A stretch of 64,000 bases of DNA from Verpa conica (GCA_033030425.1 JAUFSD010000009.1:186001-250000); one strand, 5' to 3'. Counted from the stretch's first letter, positions 1-10,500 are shown. Notes: generated by a model from the sequence alone, not told the origin. Numbers and translations: made by a program.

Positions 1-563
1 AGACCTCCGACAAGAGGAAGAGACTTGAGAATATCGAGTTGTCTCTTCACCTTGCTATTTTGACCAAGATTGATGACACCATTCGAGCCCATATCCGGGA
101 GATTCTCAAGTTTCGGATACAACTGTCTCCTCGTCTTGCCTACTCCACCCAACACACTCCCCAGAATCGGAAGTCCCGCAAGGGCCTCCACAAGCGGGGA
201 CCGTTTCCCAACCTCGAGATCTCTCGCTCCTATCCCACCAGTAGCACCCGCGAGGGAGCCAACCAGGGGGAGCGATGAGAGGGCTTGTGTTGCTTGACCA
301 ACCCCGGCCATGGCTGCATTCATGCCGGTTTTCATACCGTCTTCTGCGTTGATCTTTGGTGGCTTTGCTTGTGCTTGGAGAGCGGGGTCGATTGGTTCTG
401 CTGCGGTTGTGGGGACAGCGGCGGCGTCTGTGGGGGCTGGGAGCGTGGGGGAGGGGGAGACGTTGAGTCTTTCGATCTGCTCGTTGCCTTCTTGTGGGAT
501 TGGGGAGGAGAAGACTGGGGTGAGAGTGGCAAGGAGGAGTAGTATGGTGGTGGGGGAACGCAT
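1..563 (-). CDS. Secreted repeat protein with dibasic processing sites (3' end off the window)
   Basis: Uninterrupted frame from ATG at 563 (upstream in-frame TAA at 573-575) to the left edge, 187 codons visible, partial. The N-terminus MRSPTTILLLLATLTPVFS is a typical signal peptide (seen). After a Pro/Ala-rich linker come about four degenerate repeats of 25-31 residues, each with a core like LSSLPLVGS, LAGLPILGS, LENLPDMGS, LKSLPLVGG and each of the first three ending in a dibasic site (GKR, TRR, VKR). Two of the products would start with Gln-Leu. This matches the layout of fungal Kex2-processed repeat proteins, whose fragments become secreted peptides, surface-active peptides, pheromone-like signals or precursors of modified peptides (known for the class). 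The function here is inferred only from layout; no named family was recognised. It could instead be a structural cell-wall protein. No introns seen in the visible part. Confidence 0.75.
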   Translation of the reverse strand, partial: MRSPTTILLLLATLTPVFSSPIPQEGNEQIERLNVSPSPTLPAPTDAAAVPTTAAEPIDPALQAQAKPPKINAEDGMKTGMNAAMAGVGQATQALSSLPLVGSLAGATGGIGARDLEVGKRSPLVEALAGLPILGSVLGGVGKTRRQLYPKLENLPDMGSNGVINLGQNSKVKRQLDILKSLPLVGG

Positions 564-2226
564 GATTGCGGATTAGGGGGAGGGGAGTTGTAGAGAACGC
601 GAAGTGGAGTTAAAAGAGTGTGGTGTAGTTGGAAAAGAGTGTATGGGAGGTTATGTGGTAGTGTCTTGAAGGAGAAGATATAGAAGTAGAAGGGAGGGAG
701 GGAAAGACGGAGGGGATATAGGCCAGCTCCAGGAGCAGGCGACTGGGGTTTTGTTGGACAGTTGGCGGTGGGTGAAAGAGGTACACGGAGGGAGAAAAGA
801 CCGAAATTAAGGCGATCGCGGTGGTGTTATATGTAAGGAGAGGAATGCATTTATGTAGGGGGGAGGGTAGAAATTAAGGAACGTGTTGGGGAATGAAGGG
901 TGAAATTATCATTGACCTCCTTGCATCCGAGGGTGGGTAAATGGGACCGGGGAGTATTTTTTTTTTTTTTCCTGGAATGATGTGAATGCTGATGTAAGGT
1001 GTACCTGCGTTCGACTCGGAAGTAAGGGGTGTCAATGATATTTGAAATTTCGGGGAGTTTCCTAAGGCGGTGGGTATGGGGTTCGTAATTGGTAGAGTGA
1101 TCTCATAGCTAGAGTACTGGTACAAGTAGAAGTATACGATACGCTAGGTTGAATCGGTGTTCGAAGATCACTTGGAGTATTTATTAGGACAAGTCTCGCA
1201 TAGTTGTACCTGAGTAGTCTGTGTTTCAACTGTATTCTGGTAAACTTTGATTCTACTCATTTATGTATGTCTCAGATCGCTTATGCTTATGAGTACGCTG
1301 ATTCGATCCATCCCTTTGCATAACTACAATAGTTACCACTAAACCCCCCCTCCATCCATCCAATCGCATCTCCTCAGCCAACCAACCACCTCTATCACCA
1401 AACATCACGACCCATAAACACTCCATCCACCCCAGCCACTACGCCACCCCAACACCTTATGAAATCCAAGCAACGAGAATACCGACACCCTACGGATAAA
1501 GTCACATCAGTCCTTCCCACCCTTGAGAAACTAATATCGAAGCAAAAACAACGGTGGTGGTGGGGGAGTAGAGCATCTCTAATATTACCGAGAGACTATT
1601 GTTTTTCGCAGGTTGATTCTCAATGAAGTATAGTGAGTATTTTTGCGACAAAAAAGTACATTCACTATTTAATCGATATTTACCGAGACCCGTAAAGATG
1701 AGATTATTTATGTGTATATATTGCACACCGTTGTATTGGGGGGGGATGGGGCTTTTTACCGGTTCAATGCGTTGCTTTGGGGGGGTGTTAGTTGGGGAGG
1801 TGGGGGTTCGGTAGTGTAGGTACATTATATCGAAAGTGGTCTTTATGGTGGATTGTAGGAATTGCGGATAGGTCTAGAGGATGGGAGTTGGTGGGTATCT
1901 TTGCGGGATGGGAGTGGTAGAGTTTGTAGGGGTTGTGTAGTATCCTAGGGATAGGTTTTTCTTTTCTTTTTCTTTCTCATTGATTAAAAGAGTTATTGGG
2001 CCAGGTAAATAGGGATAGGTTAGTATTGACCTCTTCGTTATTTTTAGTGGTATAGACATGGGTTGCGAGTGGTGCGGGTTAAGTGAGTGAAATATGTGTC
2101 AAGACATTTGTAAGACTAATCATGGTATACCTGAAAACTCTGTTATCTTTCCATACTGTAAGACCATAGTGCTCCAATACTTGAGATTTCTACACAGGTG
2201 TTAAGACGTCGGAATCATTACAACTG

Positions 2227-2296
2227 TCAACCCACCAAAATCCATGTACTTATGATAAATTCATTCATTCATTCATTCATTCAACCCACCAAAATC
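2227..2296. mobile_element. Ultra-short 5'-truncated retroposon insertion with 16-bp TSD
   Basis: The 16-mer TCAACCCACCAAAATC occurs at 2227-2242 and again at 2281-2296. Between them lies a 38-bp insert (2243-2280) that begins CATGTACTTATGATAAATTC and ends in an (ATTC)n tract. The same insert sequence occurs at three other places in the window, two of them also with target-site duplications. A shared 3' end, variable short length, simple-repeat tail and 13-16 bp TSD is the hallmark of target-primed reverse transcription by a non-LTR element (established knowledge); assignment to a LINE or SINE family is not possible from 38 bp. Confidence 0.8.
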
Positions 2297-3711
2297 ATGT
2301 GTGCGATGAGGCTACAATGATAAGAACCGGACAGAGTTTAATTGAGCTTCAAAATAAAGCAAAAACTCCTTTTTAGCTTATCCAAGCTATTTTATGACGA
2401 GGTTTTGTGCGGGGGGCTAGCGTTGCTATTACAACTTTTCTGACATCTTAACACCTGAGTATAGCTATAATTTATCAAACCAACCGCTGGAGATACCAGA
2501 AAGGTATCAGGATTATGTAATACTGGAGACAACCCCCGTCATGGGCGTGGTCGCCCGGTCGTGATCATTGCCCATTGCTCCGGTGCCATTTGGGGGGGTT
2601 GCATGCCCTGAACGAAGGGGCATAATCATGATCGATACCAAATGAACTGTCCCGCCAGAGGGCCTCAGAGTTGGTCCTAATTGACTGGCCTGCACCCCCC
2701 CCCCCTCAATCCGTGACTACTACGCGTCCCGGGCCCAGGTCCAGAGCCAGAACCCAGTAGAGTAAACTCGAGAATTGGTTATACTCCGTACTCTAGGTAT
2801 ATTTTTATACTGTGCTAGGTTCTTTTAGATCATCGGGAGTATTGTTCTAGCCTGTATTGGGTTAGGGTTTGTTCGTCGGAGGGCTGATCTATTGGCTGAG
2901 CCGGCTGGCCAACCAGAAACCCACTAGGCCTTGCACCCCATAGCCCTTTCAAATTTCATCACTTCGTTCAGGGAAATCTCCTGGATTGATAAATGAGCAG
3001 CCTGCTCTAATTTTAGAAAGGTGTAAAAGGATAGAGATTCCGGATATCATGAAGCTAGAGATGTAAGCGATGATAATGAAACTAATGCTTCAGAGGGAAT
3101 ATTCCGGTGATCATGTAAAGTAATGGTAAAAATTTTGTTCTAAGCGGTTTGTTGCTAAACTGACCAAGTCCCGTATTTAGAGTTGAGTATTGCGTTAAAT
3201 CAGATTCATTGTTTATAAAAGACTTTGTTATAGTAGATAGACATAGTTCTGCGGATTGATTAAATTATAATATTATAGACTAGTTCTCCGTGGCTTGACT
3301 ATGATCTAAAGGGTCTCTCTATTCCACCGGTTAACTATATATAAATATATTATTTCTCTCATCTCAATCTGTACCCAAGCGTGAAACCTGAATAAACCAT
3401 TTCGTACTCAGTACAGGGTTACTCGTATTTTCTAGTCAATCCCTGCTCACGAGTGCATATCTAGTTAAAGCTATGCACATCTTACTTCTATAGTCAACAA
3501 CGGTATAACACCCTAGAGTTGCAGATCACCACTGACATGTAGTCTAGAATTACCAAGTACGGTAGCACATCCCGGTAGGGTAACCCTACTCAGGACTATC
3601 GATAAGATATCTACTCTAATGCTTTGCCGCATTCTTCTGTGATTGAACCGGTGCGCGAATAGTATATTATATACCGGTAGGTATTTTTTTTAACCAGTTA
3701 TGAGGAGAGGA

Positions 3712-3736
3712 TTGGGGGTACCCCTCGTACCCCCAA
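3712..3736. repeat. Perfect 10-bp hairpin with G/C-run arms
   Basis: TTGGGGGTAC (3712-3721) and GTACCCCCAA (3727-3736) are exact reverse complements around a 5-nt loop. No adjacent gene makes it a terminator; its role is unknown. Confidence 0.6.
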
Positions 3737-4847
3737 GGAACGATCTTCGGGCCGACTAGCAAGCCCGCGTGTAGCCCCTATGCGTGCGGGGATTGACGAG
3801 TGTCACCGAGAACTCCACCATTCTATCTGTTCAGTTTTCTTGTTTTTATTATTTAGTTGCTCCAGATTGCCAAGAGTTTAATCGCTCTACAACCGTGGTT
3901 AATGAGTCAATACCGGAATTCCCCATACAGACAGGGGTGAGAAATAGGAAAAAGAATTTACTTTAGGGGGGATGGTTGGTGCAACAGCATCAGTACTGCT
4001 ATTACCCTCAATTTTACCTACCTTTTCCCTTCTGTGTACATTTATCATCCTTCTTTCATATAATTTGACTATAGTTTCCATCCTATTTCCATCTCATTTA
4101 GATGCAATTATCATCTTTATCATCCATATAACCACTACTTTAGTGATTCATATGTGGTATGAAGTGAAGGAAAGTACAACAACTAGTGGTCTAGTTGGTA
4201 GATGGGTTAAATATGGTAAATGTTTCAAGTTCAACTCCTGGAGAGTTCAGATATGATAATGTACATAAAATTTTAGTTTTTAGGGTGTCATCTCTTCAGA
4301 TTTTAGAGGGCAGAAAGGGAGAATAAAGGGAGTAGGGATATATTTTAAGGCATCTTTAATATTGTATTTATGGAAAAACGATGCCTTTCCCTCCATTAAC
4401 CTTCTATGTAGCCATACAAACTCTGGCCAGTGGAAGATACTAGGTGCCTTTCCCAGTGCCTTTCCCAGCGCCTTTCCCAGTTTATTTCCCCATGCTTTAT
4501 CCATACAAAAATTTGGCTGGTAAAAAAGCACATTTACTGATTTGTTACCCGAGCCTGTAGAGTATCTATAGCTTAATACTTAGGCTCTGGCCGCTAACCG
4601 GTCTCATTACTAACCACTTTTGGATACTCGGTAAGGAAGCAAGGTGGAAATAAATAATGTTAGAGAGCTCCTCCAGACATCGAAGATTTGTATCGAGAGC
4701 CCCTCCTTAACTTTTAATTTATCTATTTGTCATCTATTTCTTGTGATACCTATAATGAGGCTGCTGCCTAATATTTAGAGTAGTATTAGCTATCCTTGTT
4801 GAATTTTAGGAGCGCCTGTGCTACATTATCGTCGAGTCTGAATACTT

Positions 4848-4898
4848 ATATTACAACCCTGTACTTATGATTAATTCATTCATTCATATTATAGCCCT
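4848..4898. mobile_element. Ultra-short retroposon insertion with degenerate 13-bp TSD
   Basis: ATATTACAACCCT (4848-4860) and ATATTATAGCCCT (4886-4898) flank GTACTTATGATTAATTCATTCATTC. The two flanks differ at two positions, both transitions, consistent with an older insertion that has decayed or been hit by repeat-induced mutation. The insert matches the 3' tail of the copies at 2243 and 59982. Confidence 0.7.
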
Positions 4899-4939
4899 AG
4901 CCATCCATCCCTCCTATAAAAACACGCCACTTCTTACAA

Positions 4940-5088
4940 ATCCCTCAAGTAGCGGCTGCGGAGAGTAAGATTGAGGGTGTGGTTTTGAGCCATTTTCCTG
5001 TGTGTATGTTTGTTAGCGATGTTCCGGCGAATTTTGAGACTGGGTTGGAGTTTATTATTCAGGGTGCTGCTGTTGCTGTTGCTGTGTG
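4940..5088 (+). pseudogene. Coding-like orphan fragment, about 48 codons
   Basis: A frame reading LQIPQVAAAESKIEGVVLSH then PVCMFVSDVPANFETGLEF and ending in an Ala/Val run and TGA has more gene-like composition than its surroundings. It has no plausible start codon and no recognised family. It may be a terminal exon, a relic, or chance. Low confidence. Confidence 0.2.
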
Positions 5089-5643
5089 AATATTCCTAGT
5101 GATATTGTTAAGTACATGTAGCATGAGTACTTCGTCTTACGGGGTGGGGGTATGAAATTAGAGTATTTATTACTTAGTTATGTTTCTGATCGGTATAATT
5201 TAAACGTTTATTCGTTATTCACACCAATTAGACATCTAAGCCCATGAGAGTCAAGAATCTTGCTGAACCTAGGTCCCGAGTGAGCCAGAGTGACCTCATA
5301 TCAATAACGACAATAGATCAGGTAGACTAACACCGATGATATACCAAATTCCCTTAAAAATGCGTGCACCTAATTTCATCAATCAAAATAAATAAACGAG
5401 AAAAGAAGAAGGAAAAAAAGCAAAGCAAAGACTTGAACTAAGTTCATAAGGGCTCTACACTTGACACCTCTCTAGTTTAGTTACAATCTGCGCCTGAAAT
5501 GCATTCAAAAGCATCGGATTCTTCTTATTTTTGTTATCTGAGTCTGGGAGTAAAAATTCTCTCTTTAATAACCGCTCGACCTCTTTTTGATATACTCTCA
5601 ACGTTGTACCTTAGGCCATCCATCCAATCCTTACTCACAATAA

Positions 5644-6087
5644 ATGCCTGAAAAGCCGAAGTTGTCACAGTTCAAAAGTGGAAAATTCAGCTATACATAT
5701 ATAGTCCTTCGTATGGATATCGTGGAAGGGGGTTTCACTTTTGCTAGACTATTGATAGGGGCTGGCGCCGGCGTTAATGGAAAATCAGAAAGCGATAAAT
5801 CCACCTTACTCAGTTACGTGGTTATCTCCGACGATATGAAGCTCAGGAGAACAAAATTCCTTCTTAGTTTTGGGGATCAGCGACCACATCAGAGAATCAA
5901 CAAGATTCTCACAGTCCTTCATCTTGCGGTAGAAGAGCTGTTCTTACGCAAGGGTATGTTATTTATAAGGATAGAGAACCCACTATGCGACAACAAACAT
6001 CGTAAGGAACTGTGGAATCTTCTGAAGTATGCGGATGCGAAGGATTTTGGTGTTAGGGACAAAAGAAGCCACACACCATATACCTAG
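5644..6087 (+). pseudogene. Ankyrin-repeat-like fragment
   Basis: A 147-codon frame from ATG at 5644. Two stretches resemble ankyrin repeats: FARLLIGAGAGVNGKSESDK (helix 2 and turn of one repeat) and the tail KILTVLHLAVEE, which matches the TPLHLAV signature of the next; a further LWNLLKYADAKDFGVRDKRS near the end resembles a third. Spacing between repeats is irregular and the expected TPLH is degraded to TVLH. Either one exon of a larger degenerate gene or a relic. Ankyrin proteins are often expanded and decaying in fungal accessory regions (general knowledge). Another ankyrin-like scrap lies at 11877-12176. Confidence 0.45.
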
Positions 6088-6542
6088 GATCTAATTGAAA
6101 CATAATAAGTAACAAGTGGCTAGATGTGAGGCCAGATCCATCCTAACCGTAATTACCTCGGATACTCCTGAGAACAGTATTACGAGTGATGCGATATGAT
6201 CATACCATCAGCCATATCACTAGGACGGCTTCCTGCTTTATAAAAATGCCTCCCAAGAATTAATTGTGTGGGGTATTTCGAGGCTCCCGGAATTAAGGCG
6301 GCCCTCCAACATTTCACCTTTATTGGGTATTGCGCTTCGCCGCAGCACCTGAGACAAAGCCAAACAAGCGGCTATGCAGGCAACAGTAACATTAATCATT
6401 AAATACTGCACACTACTTATGAGCTCATTTCCACCCAACATCCACATCCTTGATCTTGAATATTTGACAAGCTCCCGTCCTTGCTTCAAACTCAGGGGGC
6501 CAGCCGTAATCGCCAATTCTTGAGACCGCGATCCATGCAACA
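6088..6542. other. Intergenic stretch before the orphan gene
   Basis: No supported gene. It contains the presumed promoter and 5' leader of the three-exon gene starting at 6543. A 101-codon minus-strand frame (6238-6543) lacks family signature or splice context and is considered chance. Confidence 0.5.
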
Positions 6543-7846
6543 ATGTCTTCTCATCGTCGCGAACAAATAATCGGTAAGGTGATATAATTCACACAGGAAA
6601 CTACTTTTCTTTATCCTAACAAAGCGCCCTAGAAAACTGCCGATGGCTTCTCGACCAGGAAGTCCAAATAATCACGTTCACCACCCGCCGATACTTGAAA
6701 AATGCCTCCATTCCGGGCCACAGTCGGGGTCCCTCAGAACTACATCATTACGCTGCAGTTTTGCCTAAGCAATGTTCACTCAAGTCACTAGCACAATCCA
6801 ACATCGAAGAAAAGATTATTTTCAAAGAGTTCAGTTTACTATCGAGCGATGGGGCGATCAGCACTTTGCTTGGGAGTATCGAGAAGAAAATTGGGGTGGT
6901 TTTGGAGGAGGAAAGTGGGCATATCCAGATAAACGAGGATAAGCTTCCAGAATACATCAAAGGGGACAAAGACGCCCTACCTCAGATCAAAGAAATCCCA
7001 ATCAAGACCAAAGACACTCCATTCCCAAAAGAAAATTCAGTTCAGATTAAGGATATTCCAATCCAGGCCAAAAACGCCCCAACCCAAGTTAACGAAAATA
7101 CAGAGATATTTACGGCTCAATCTGCTAAGCTTCTTAGAGAAGTACAGAAAAGTAGTGAAGAAATACTAGATAATCTACGGAAGAGTAAAGAACTACAAGC
7201 AGAATTGAACAAATTTCACAAGGCTAGCAACACGAACCAGAGGCACCCGACAAACGGAGACGAAAACCTAAGTACGAAACCGGCCCCAACGTCTCGTCCG
7301 GCTCCAATTATGCTTAATAATCGCAACTTGGCTCTCCTTGAAAGGGAGGTCACGAGGGAAAACCCGAGGGCTACAAACAATCTACAAGCTCCAAAAACTT
7401 ACGTTTTACAGGTATCTCAGCCCCCCCAGCTTCCTCCTTAGAAAGTTTATATTCTTACTCTACCTAAAATAAATCTACAGGATGAAACCTCCTCCCAACT
7501 AGGAACATCTACATCCGGCTCTTCATCAAGAACGGACCGCAGCGGTTTCGGCAGATCGAGCGCGGGAGTAAATACCCCAATATCAAGTGCCCAAGCTTCG
7601 CCAGGCCCCATCCTAACGCCAACCTCATCTAATGAGAGCGACACCACATCCACCTTGGGACCTGACCATATCACTTATGCCATGCGAGCTTTGATCCGCG
7701 ATGAGGTTAGGTTGGCGATGAAAGAATACCAAGATCCTAATTTTCATATAGAGGATAGTGTTTTCGGGCAGTCTACGGCTGATGGGTTCCCCTTGTACTC
7801 ATTGACACCAGCTCCGCAAAAGTTTTCTTTGCACCGGTACATGTAG
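6543..7846 (+). CDS. Orphan three-exon gene, coiled-coil protein of about 391 aa
   Basis: Exons 6543-6573, 6633-7411 and 7481-7846, reconstructed from splice signals: intron 1 has GTAAGG donor, CCTAAC branch and CCTAG acceptor (59 nt); intron 2 has GTATCT donor and CTACAG acceptor (69 nt). The joined frame is open for 391 codons and bypasses an in-frame TAG at 7439. The product starts MSSHRREQIIENCRWLLDQE. Residues about 100-150 carry Lys/Pro-rich degenerate repeats (QIKEIPIKTKDTP, QIKDIPIQAKNAP); residues about 170-200 (LLREVQKSSEEILDNLRKSK) look like a coiled coil; then a Ser/Thr/Pro-rich linker; then a folded-looking tail YAMRALIRDEVRLAMKEYQD ending SLHRYM. No family recognised. No signal peptide or membrane segment. 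Convergent with RSM22, 311 bp away. Confidence 0.6.
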
Positions 7847-8157
7847 ATTGTTAATGCCTTTAAATGCTTTTCTATGTAAACCACAAAAATGATAAGTGTT
7901 ATAGTTCAGGGTGGTATATTACGTTTATGTAATCAAATATTAATTTAGCCCTTTGCCGGTACACAGAATTAATATATTGATGGGATTGAATCTCCGTAGC
8001 ACACGAGTAGATCATAAGAGGAGATGTAAACAGAGAGAAGGTTCTATACACAAAGTGTGTTCCAATAAATATACAAGATAAAAATACAACCCTATGAACA
8101 GAACATGGTATGAGAAGAGAAAGCCGAATTTCACACAAAGTAGCCAAACCCGCGTCT
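7847..8157. other. Shared 3' intergenic region of two convergent genes
   Basis: About 310 bp of AT-rich sequence between the orphan gene (+) and RSM22 (-), presumably holding both 3'UTRs. No gene seen. Confidence 0.5.
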
Positions 8158-10500
8158 CTAGTAGGTATCTCCCTTATCTACGTCCATTTCACTCTCCCTT
8201 GTAGCCCATCTAACCTCTCTCCTCTCGTCCCTAAGCTTTCTCTGCTTATCCCCAAGTCTTGCCTTTCCTCTAGACCAATGTGCGTCCTTGTTCTTACTAT
8301 TTTTTGCATACGTCACCTTCTCCTCAACATTTCCCTCCTCATCAAAAATTCTCAATACCTTCTTCTTTGGCAGTTGTGCCCCACCGCCGGTTTTTATGTT
8401 CCTAGGTGTTTTCGACTTCCCACCGAGCGCCCAGAGATCACCCCATTTGCTCTTTCTCGCGTCTCGGTATGCGACCTTCGAGTACGACTTCGGGACAGTC
8501 CATCGTTCGATCTGCCCTTCTGGGGTGCACATGTCAAGAATAACGTGACCGTGCCTCTTTATTGGTGGAAAGAGTGTCCTCGGAAGAGTAAATGCATATC
8601 TCCTTAACTCCTCCATAGAGTACGGGCTGTGTGTAGGCATTCCCCAACCTTGGGCATGCTTAAATTCATCGACTTCAGGCTTAATGACCTCTCTTTCACG
8701 ACGATAATCTACCCCACGGCGAACAGCAACATAGCTATACAGTAGATCATCATGGTTACGAATTCCTTCGCCCATGATGCGCTGCAAGTAAACCGGCCTC
8801 TCGTATCGTTGGACAAAGTGGCACCAGTCTCTCCGGCCAACACCATTCGTGTAGCCTTTTGGGAACATAGGGCATTCTTTATGGTTTGTGCATGGAGCAA
8901 TAATAGCACCTACTTCCTTCTCAATTGGTTCATCATCTATATCTAGACCAGTGTTGCCACCGATAGGACGGAACTCTGACCCTTCGGACGAGATGTGATT
9001 CCTCAGTAGTGTTGATCTAGCACCAGCGATAGCTTCAAACCCAAGCGGGGTTCCCTTCTCAATGAGTAGAAGGACACCACCTTTGGGGTTAAGGTGTGAC
9101 CATAGTTTCTTCAAACGGTCTCTCTTCTGGTGATTTTCTTTAAGGGGGAGCATATTATTCGTCGCAATAATAAGATCGTATACTTTCCGGGTTTGTTTCT
9201 GATTCGGTTCAAAATTAACCGGTGGCTGAGAGGGAGAGTTGTATACATTTTCCGGATTACGGTCGGGAATGCGTGGGAGGAAAGTTGTGTTTTCCAAGAG
9301 CTTAGACATACGGTAGCGGAGAGGTTCGGGGGCGGTCACGACAGTTGCTTTTAGATTACTTGTCTCAGGCTCCGGTTCCGACTCTGCTGATTCTTCGACA
9401 CCAGAACGCTCCCGCTCCTCGTCCCTACGGCGAGTCTGCTCAGCTTCCACAATACTTTTCCAGGCCAGTACACCTGCGCCCCCGGAACCAACATCCAGGA
9501 CGTTCTTCACACCACCTTCTCCTCCATTCCCTAGTACCCAATCCCCACCTAATCTTCTCCGTAGCTCAGTCAACGCGCTGACTGATTGACTGTAGTATCC
9601 CGGCAAAACAGAGGCGAGCCACAGCTCAGACTCAATATTGCTCATTCTTGAATCTTCAACGTCAAGTAAGACAGACTTGAGCCCTTTCCCGCCCCTATTG
9701 GTGAATATTGGTGAATCTGGTAGGCTCCTACTCCCAAAAACCCTGACTGCTACATCATCGAGGTGCTTATTAGACACATCCGAGAGAGATGCCATTGTCG
9801 GTTGTTGCACTGATGGCGGGATTCTAACTGTAGATGGGAATGTCGCAAAACGACCGATAGACGTTAAAGGATGAGTCCGTACAGTGTGACTGCCGTCATC
9901 ACGGAATCCAGCATATCCTTCTTCATCTTCTTCCCCTTCTTCCTCTTCCAAATAAAGTTCCTCGTCCTCCTTTTTTCTAAAAGCCCTATCCATATCTTTC
10001 TGCAGCTGCTCATACGCTTTTGCATCAGCCGGATTTTGTATATCTACTGCCACTGACCCCAACTCAACCTCCACTTCTTCCTCTACCACCACCTCCTCCT
10101 CAAATATTTCAACATTCTCTCCATCCTTATCCTGTAATGTCACGGTACCTATCTCTAGTTTCCCCTCGCCCTCAATGCCCTCCTCTTCCAATCCCTCGAA
10201 TGGATTCTCGCCTTCCTTTAGCATCCTGACCGGTTTCCCGTAGTGTCGCTCATACATGGCGAATTCCTTCGGCGTGAGTAAGTCCTCCGGGAGATTATGA
10301 CCCCATTGCTCTCGCACACTGCGGACATATTCCTCACGAATTGCTTCATCGTTTTCCGTATCTGGTTTTTGTAGCCTTCGTGGGGTTGTGGCGAATGTGC
10401 GTTGGGCGTGGATTTGTCGGAATTGAGAACGGGGAGTTGAGATTAGTTGCCGGCGAGGTTGAAGACGGACAAAACGGAGGGATTGGCGCGTGGCCAGCAT
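8158..10500 (-). CDS. RSM22: Mitochondrial ribosome small-subunit assembly protein Rsm22 (METTL17 family)
   Basis: Single-exon, 780 aa from ATG at 10500; the frame also extends to an upstream ATG at 10593, but the second Met opens a classic mitochondrial presequence (MLATRQSLRFVRLQPRRQLI, Arg-rich, no acids), so it is preferred. Visible motifs: acidic linker at about residues 100-200; methyltransferase-like SAM-binding motif NVLDVGSGGAGVLAW at about 333; the family cysteines CTNHKECPMF (about 537 and 543), DWCHFVQR (about 560) and LDMCTPEG (about 658), which bind a 4Fe-4S cluster in METTL17/Rsm22 (established). The family assists small-subunit mitoribosome assembly in the mitochondrial matrix. 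Lys/Arg-rich C-terminus. Lies head-to-tail about 225 bp downstream of the phosphoesterase gene. Confidence 0.93.
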   Translation of the reverse strand: MLATRQSLRFVRLQPRRQLISTPRSQFRQIHAQRTFATTPRRLQKPDTENDEAIREEYVRSVREQWGHNLPEDLLTPKEFAMYERHYGKPVRMLKEGENPFEGLEEEGIEGEGKLEIGTVTLQDKDGENVEIFEEEVVVEEEVEVELGSVAVDIQNPADAKAYEQLQKDMDRAFRKKEDEELYLEEEEGEEDEEGYAGFRDDGSHTVRTHPLTSIGRFATFPSTVRIPPSVQQPTMASLSDVSNKHLDDVAVRVFGSRSLPDSPIFTNRGGKGLKSVLLDVEDSRMSNIESELWLASVLPGYYSQSVSALTELRRRLGGDWVLGNGGEGGVKNVLDVGSGGAGVLAWKSIVEAEQTRRRDEERERSGVEESAESEPEPETSNLKATVVTAPEPLRYRMSKLLENTTFLPRIPDRNPENVYNSPSQPPVNFEPNQKQTRKVYDLIIATNNMLPLKENHQKRDRLKKLWSHLNPKGGVLLLIEKGTPLGFEAIAGARSTLLRNHISSEGSEFRPIGGNTGLDIDDEPIEKEVGAIIAPCTNHKECPMFPKGYTNGVGRRDWCHFVQRYERPVYLQRIMGEGIRNHDDLLYSYVAVRRGVDYRREREVIKPEVDEFKHAQGWGMPTHSPYSMEELRRYAFTLPRTLFPPIKRHGHVILDMCTPEGQIERWTVPKSYSKVAYRDARKSKWGDLWALGGKSKTPRNIKTGGGAQLPKKKVLRIFDEEGNVEEKVTYAKNSKNKDAHWSRGKARLGDKQRKLRDERREVRWATRESEMDVDKGDTY

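Larger units (their letters stand above)
564..5643. other. Gene-poor intergenic stretch
   Basis: No coding frame with fungal gene structure was supported. It holds the presumed promoter of the secreted repeat protein (564-850, G-rich on the + strand so C/T-rich on the coding strand), several G or C homopolymers, a short tandem repeat of about 12 nt near 4440-4480 (GTGCCTTTCCCA-like), two short retroposon footprints (listed separately), a perfect hairpin at 3712-3736, and a coding-like 48-codon fragment at about 4940-5088 listed separately. Short open frames here are hydrophobic or low-complexity and look like chance. Confidence 0.6.

Noticed and set aside
4188..4252. tRNA-like stretch on + (TGGTCTAGTTGGTAG followed by AAGTTCAACTCCTGG)
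   Set aside because: It resembles Pol III A and B boxes, but no seven-pair acceptor stem or good anticodon and T stems could be formed; at most a decayed tRNA-derived sequence.
8110..8607. 165-codon + strand frame overlapping RSM22
   Set aside because: Antisense shadow of a well-conserved gene.
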